A stretch of 20,109 bases of DNA from a virus, in the IMG/VR virus record IMGVR_UViG_3300050119_000046, positions 1 to 20,109 of that record; one strand, given 5' to 3'. How positions within the stretch are numbered: position 1 is the stretch's first letter; every line of letters begins with the position of its first letter. A program made the position numbers and the translations under genes. Below, piece after piece: positions 17,952 through 20,109 of this stretch. Below the pieces are notes generated by a model. It had not been told where the DNA came from, made no database searches, and saw nothing but the letters and a program-made list of their open reading frames with translations.

Positions 17952-18482
17952 ATGCCTGTAACTGATATCGTTTCCTATCTACACGGGACGGGGACATCCG
18001 CTTACGGTCCTCTCACCAATAACGCTGGCGTATACGGAGATGCTTTCCTAGCCACGGGTTATTCCAACCTTGAACTCGACTTCGGTGCTCCCGCTACTGG
18101 CGCGGCGTATCCGTGGATCACTCAGTTCCCCTCGCTCGCGGAGAAGGGTTACACCTTCCCCCCTGAAGTTGTTGGTCAGGGCGGGGTGGACTTCGGCATC
18201 CACCTCATCGTCGGTCAGGCATACAACACCCTGACCAGCATCCTGTTCGATGTCTGTACTTCAGCTACGACCGGCGCTCTCTACACGGCCGCTCCGAATC
18301 CGATTGCAGCTCGCACTCTCACTCTGGCCCAACTCCAGATCGTAGGAGCCCACTATTACATTCCCGTTCAGGGCGTGGCAGTTTTGGAGTTCCTCCGCTG
18401 GTATGGGGCTATCACCGGCTCTGTGCCGACCACCGGGACGCTGATCTCATGGTTCGGACCTCGCACTGGAGGCGAGCAGTAA
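17952..18482 (+). CDS. Bbp16-like capsid cement/decoration protein, 176 aa
   Basis: The sequence follows the Bbp16-type cement proteins of BPP-1-like phages: NLELDFGAP near the N-terminus, GVDFGIHLIVGQAYNTLTSI, LFDVCTSATTGALY, then AARTLTLAQLQIVGAHYYIP and VLEFLRWYGAITGSVPTTGT, ending in a strand ISWFGPR. These small beta proteins bind the outside of the capsid and stabilise it after expansion. The position directly after the major capsid gene agrees. There is an extra N-terminal segment of about 30 residues rich in Gly and Tyr before the core. Confidence 0.82.
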   Translation: MPVTDIVSYLHGTGTSAYGPLTNNAGVYGDAFLATGYSNLELDFGAPATGAAYPWITQFPSLAEKGYTFPPEVVGQGGVDFGIHLIVGQAYNTLTSILFDVCTSATTGALYTAAPNPIAARTLTLAQLQIVGAHYYIPVQGVAVLEFLRWYGAITGSVPTTGTLISWFGPRTGGEQ

Positions 18483-18483
18483 A

Positions 18484-18927
18484 ATGATCGTAAAGGCAAA
18501 ATGCACCGCGCCTGCATGGGATAGCCCAAGTGCTGTCTACTACGCTCCTGGCGGCGGCCCTCTGGAAGGCGGTCTCTATGAGATCGACACCGAGGGGCCG
18601 CTCCCGGCTCTCAAAATCGGCAATCGCTACGTTTTCGATTTTGACCGCAACGCCAACCCCGAGGATAAACCTCACGACTATACATGCGACGAGTGCGGAA
18701 AAGATCTCAAGACCTTACCGGCCTTGGGATCTCACAAGCGCAAGGAGCACGCGAAGAGTCCAGCAGTGGACAATGAGCCTGTCGTGGTTGCCAAGCATGG
18801 CCTCAAGGGTCGTACAGCAACAATGAAGTGCAGGGATTGCGGGGAGAAGTTTCCCAATCTCCACGCACTGAAGGTTCACAAAAAGAAAGATCATGCAAAG
18901 GTCGAGGCCGAGCCCGTTCTCGCCTAG
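18484..18927 (+). CDS. Virion-cluster protein with two C2H2 zinc fingers, 147 aa
   Basis: Residues 1-55 form a small beta-rich module (MIVKAKCTAPAW ... GLYEIDTEGPL ... LKIGNRYVFDFDR) like those of short head-tail region proteins. Two classical C2H2 fingers follow, each C-x2-C-x12-H-x4-H: Cys68/Cys71/His84/His89 (CDECGKDLKTLPALGSHK) and Cys116/Cys119/His132/His137 (CRDCGEKFPNLHALKVHK), joined by a 26-residue linker. The fingers would bind zinc and could contact DNA or another virion protein. The ATG is 1 nt after the previous stop. C2H2 pairs are uncommon in phage head operons, so the function is open. Confidence 0.8.
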   Translation: MIVKAKCTAPAWDSPSAVYYAPGGGPLEGGLYEIDTEGPLPALKIGNRYVFDFDRNANPEDKPHDYTCDECGKDLKTLPALGSHKRKEHAKSPAVDNEPVVVAKHGLKGRTATMKCRDCGEKFPNLHALKVHKKKDHAKVEAEPVLA

Positions 18928-18939
18928 AGAGAGGGCCAA

Positions 18940-19689
18940 GTGAACTACAGTCAAGTCCAGATCGTGAATTTGGCTCTAGGCCGCCTCGGCGCTCGGACCA
19001 TTACTAGCATGGACGAATCCAGCCCCAACGCCCAAAAGGCGTTGGTGGTCTGGGACCCCGTTTTCCAAGAAGTTCTCTCGGAGCGCGATTGGCGCTTTGC
19101 CAAGACCCGCACACAGCTCCAACTGAGCCCTTGGCAGCCCCTCTACGGCTATCAGTGGGCCTGGGCTCTACCTGCCGACCTCCTGCGCTTCGTGAGGCCC
19201 TACAAGAAACAGCACAGCGAGCACGGCTTTCTTTGGTGCTGGGGGCCTGAGGGTGAGGGCTGGTACTCCCACAGGGATGCCCCCGTATGGCCTATAAACA
19301 TCCCCTACGTGATCGAGACGATGAATACGGGTGCTAACGCCACTCCGGTCAACGGAGCCCCTCCTGACCCCCTTCCAAGCCCGCCGAGCGGGCGGTATCT
19401 ATTGTGCGACTACAAGGGCTGGAGCGGGCCGGTTAGAATTACCTACATCCAGCTCATTTCCGACTACACTCAGCTCATGCCCGGTTTTGTGAATGCCTTG
19501 GTATGTCGTCTAGCCCAAGAGCTTGCGATTCCGATTACTGAGGATAAGGCTAAGTTCTCCGCTGCTGGCGAGTGGTACAAGGAGGCTCTGAATTCCGCAG
19601 AGGCTCAAAATGAGTGCTTGGACTACAGCGAAGACGAAGCTGGGTCTAATTCGTGGCAAATGGCTGGTAGGCGCTGGAGAATTTGGTAA
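18940..19689 (+). CDS. Tail tubular protein A / head-tail adaptor (T7 gp11-like), 249 aa (GTG start)
   Basis: The N-terminal half matches the gp11-like family well: QIVNLALGRLGARTITSMDE, SPNAQKALVVWDPVFQEVLS, ERDWRFAKTRTQL and YGYQWAWALPADLLRFVRPY. This adaptor forms the ring between portal and tail nozzle. The C-terminal part shows ITYIQLISDYTQLMPGFVNA, LVCRLAQELAIPITEDKAKF and a final helix region, as in the family. The GTG at 18940 is preceded by GAGAGAGGG and no ATG fits better. The next gene, the nozzle, starts directly after its TAA. Confidence 0.9.
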   Translation: MNYSQVQIVNLALGRLGARTITSMDESSPNAQKALVVWDPVFQEVLSERDWRFAKTRTQLQLSPWQPLYGYQWAWALPADLLRFVRPYKKQHSEHGFLWCWGPEGEGWYSHRDAPVWPINIPYVIETMNTGANATPVNGAPPDPLPSPPSGRYLLCDYKGWSGPVRITYIQLISDYTQLMPGFVNALVCRLAQELAIPITEDKAKFSAAGEWYKEALNSAEAQNECLDYSEDEAGSNSWQMAGRRWRIW

Positions 19690-20109
19690 ATGGCCCCCAA
19701 GACGTATCCCGTAAAATACGCGTTCAATGCGGGAGAAATTTCGCAGCTTTGTCAGTTCCGTGACGACGTAGGCAAGATTTCTACCGGATGTCTAACGCTT
19801 GAAAACATGGTTCCCCTAGTCGAGGGGGGAGCTAAGAAAATACCAGGAACGCACTTTGCTGGCCCGACTGCTTTTGGTGGGGCGATGTTCGTCGGCTCCA
19901 TATCCGGAACAACACTAACCGTCACGACTGTAAACTACGGATTCCTTCAACTAGGACCAATCACCGCTCCAGGCGTCGCACCTGGTACGACCATCACGGC
20001 CTTCGGGTCTGGAGTGGGCTTGGCGGGCCAGTACACGGTCAGTACGGCGCAGACGGTAGTCAGCGAGCTGATAATGCAGCCCAGCACTGGTAGGAGCCGC
20101 TTGGTTCCA
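19690..20109 (+). CDS. Tail tubular protein B / tail nozzle-like protein (T7 gp12-like), 3' end missing
   Basis: The ATG directly follows the adaptor stop. The open frame runs to the end of the window (140 codons). The start resembles tail nozzle proteins: YPVKYAFNAGEISQLCQFRD, then GCLTLENMVPLVEGGAKKIP and GTHFAG (pattern F-x-x-G-E-x-S ... L-x-N-x-x-P-x-x-G-G-x-x-x-x-P-G-T). The nozzle forms the end of the short tail through which DNA leaves. From about residue 65 a beta-rich Thr/Gly stretch (SISGTTLTVTTVNYGFLQLG ... GTTITAFGSGVGLAGQYTVS) is inserted, a repeat-like module found in many phage tail proteins. Confidence 0.8.
   Translation, partial: MAPKTYPVKYAFNAGEISQLCQFRDDVGKISTGCLTLENMVPLVEGGAKKIPGTHFAGPTAFGGAMFVGSISGTTLTVTTVNYGFLQLGPITAPGVAPGTTITAFGSGVGLAGQYTVSTAQTVVSELIMQPSTGRSRLVP

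Noticed and set aside
1-20109. CRISPR array, insertion sequence, integrase or attachment site
   Set aside because: No regularly spaced identical repeats with spacers, no transposase or integrase motifs, and no tRNA gene were seen in the window.

Overview
The window is part of a tailed-phage (Caudoviricetes) genome, or a prophage, with a podovirus-type virion. The evidence is a compact late gene set in the order small terminase candidate, TerL, GNAT-like protein, portal of the head-to-tail connector family, Bbp19-like protein, scaffold, major capsid protein, Bbp16-like cement protein, gp11-like tail adaptor and gp12-like tail nozzle. Several of these resemble the Bordetella phage BPP-1 group. 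Nothing in the sequence fixes the host. Both ends are cut inside genes (a primase/helicase on the left, a tail nozzle protein on the right).

Layout. Positions 2-4433 (+): a tightly overlapping replication and nuclease block (toprim/RecA-like primase-helicase, zinc-finger proteins, HNH nuclease, AP2-like protein, DUF1064 nuclease-like protein, two-helix membrane peptide, Ig-like protein). Positions 4434-4761: a convergent intergenic region with a hairpin terminator and a string of further hairpins that may be a structured RNA. Positions 4762-9144 (-): one operon of about 14 small, mostly unknown genes, driven leftwards from a good sigma70-type promoter at 9182-9210. Positions 9237-20109 (+): endonuclease VII, the packaging genes and the virion genes.

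The most striking content is in the minus-strand operon. Two complete type II hammerhead ribozymes lie at 7853/7801 and 7053/7002. Each is exactly 52 nt, begins on the base after the TAA stop of the preceding gene, and carries every core nucleotide (GAAA, U-C cleavage site, CUGANGA, closing G-C). Most other open junctions of the same operon (before 8961, 8495, 8255, 6296 and 5583) carry different but mutually similar hairpins, with compensating base changes, directly upstream of the ribosome-binding site. The promoter itself would start transcripts at the first base of another hairpin. I infer that this operon is cut or punctuated into segments that each begin with a 5' hairpin followed closely by a Shine-Dalgarno sequence.

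Other points: five perfectly phased 9-bp repeats between terS and terL that run into the start codon of a ribbon-helix-helix gene; a likely frameshifted gene at 6074-6296; a zinc-ribbon frame nested in the RHH gene; and a capsid-operon protein with two canonical C2H2 zinc fingers.
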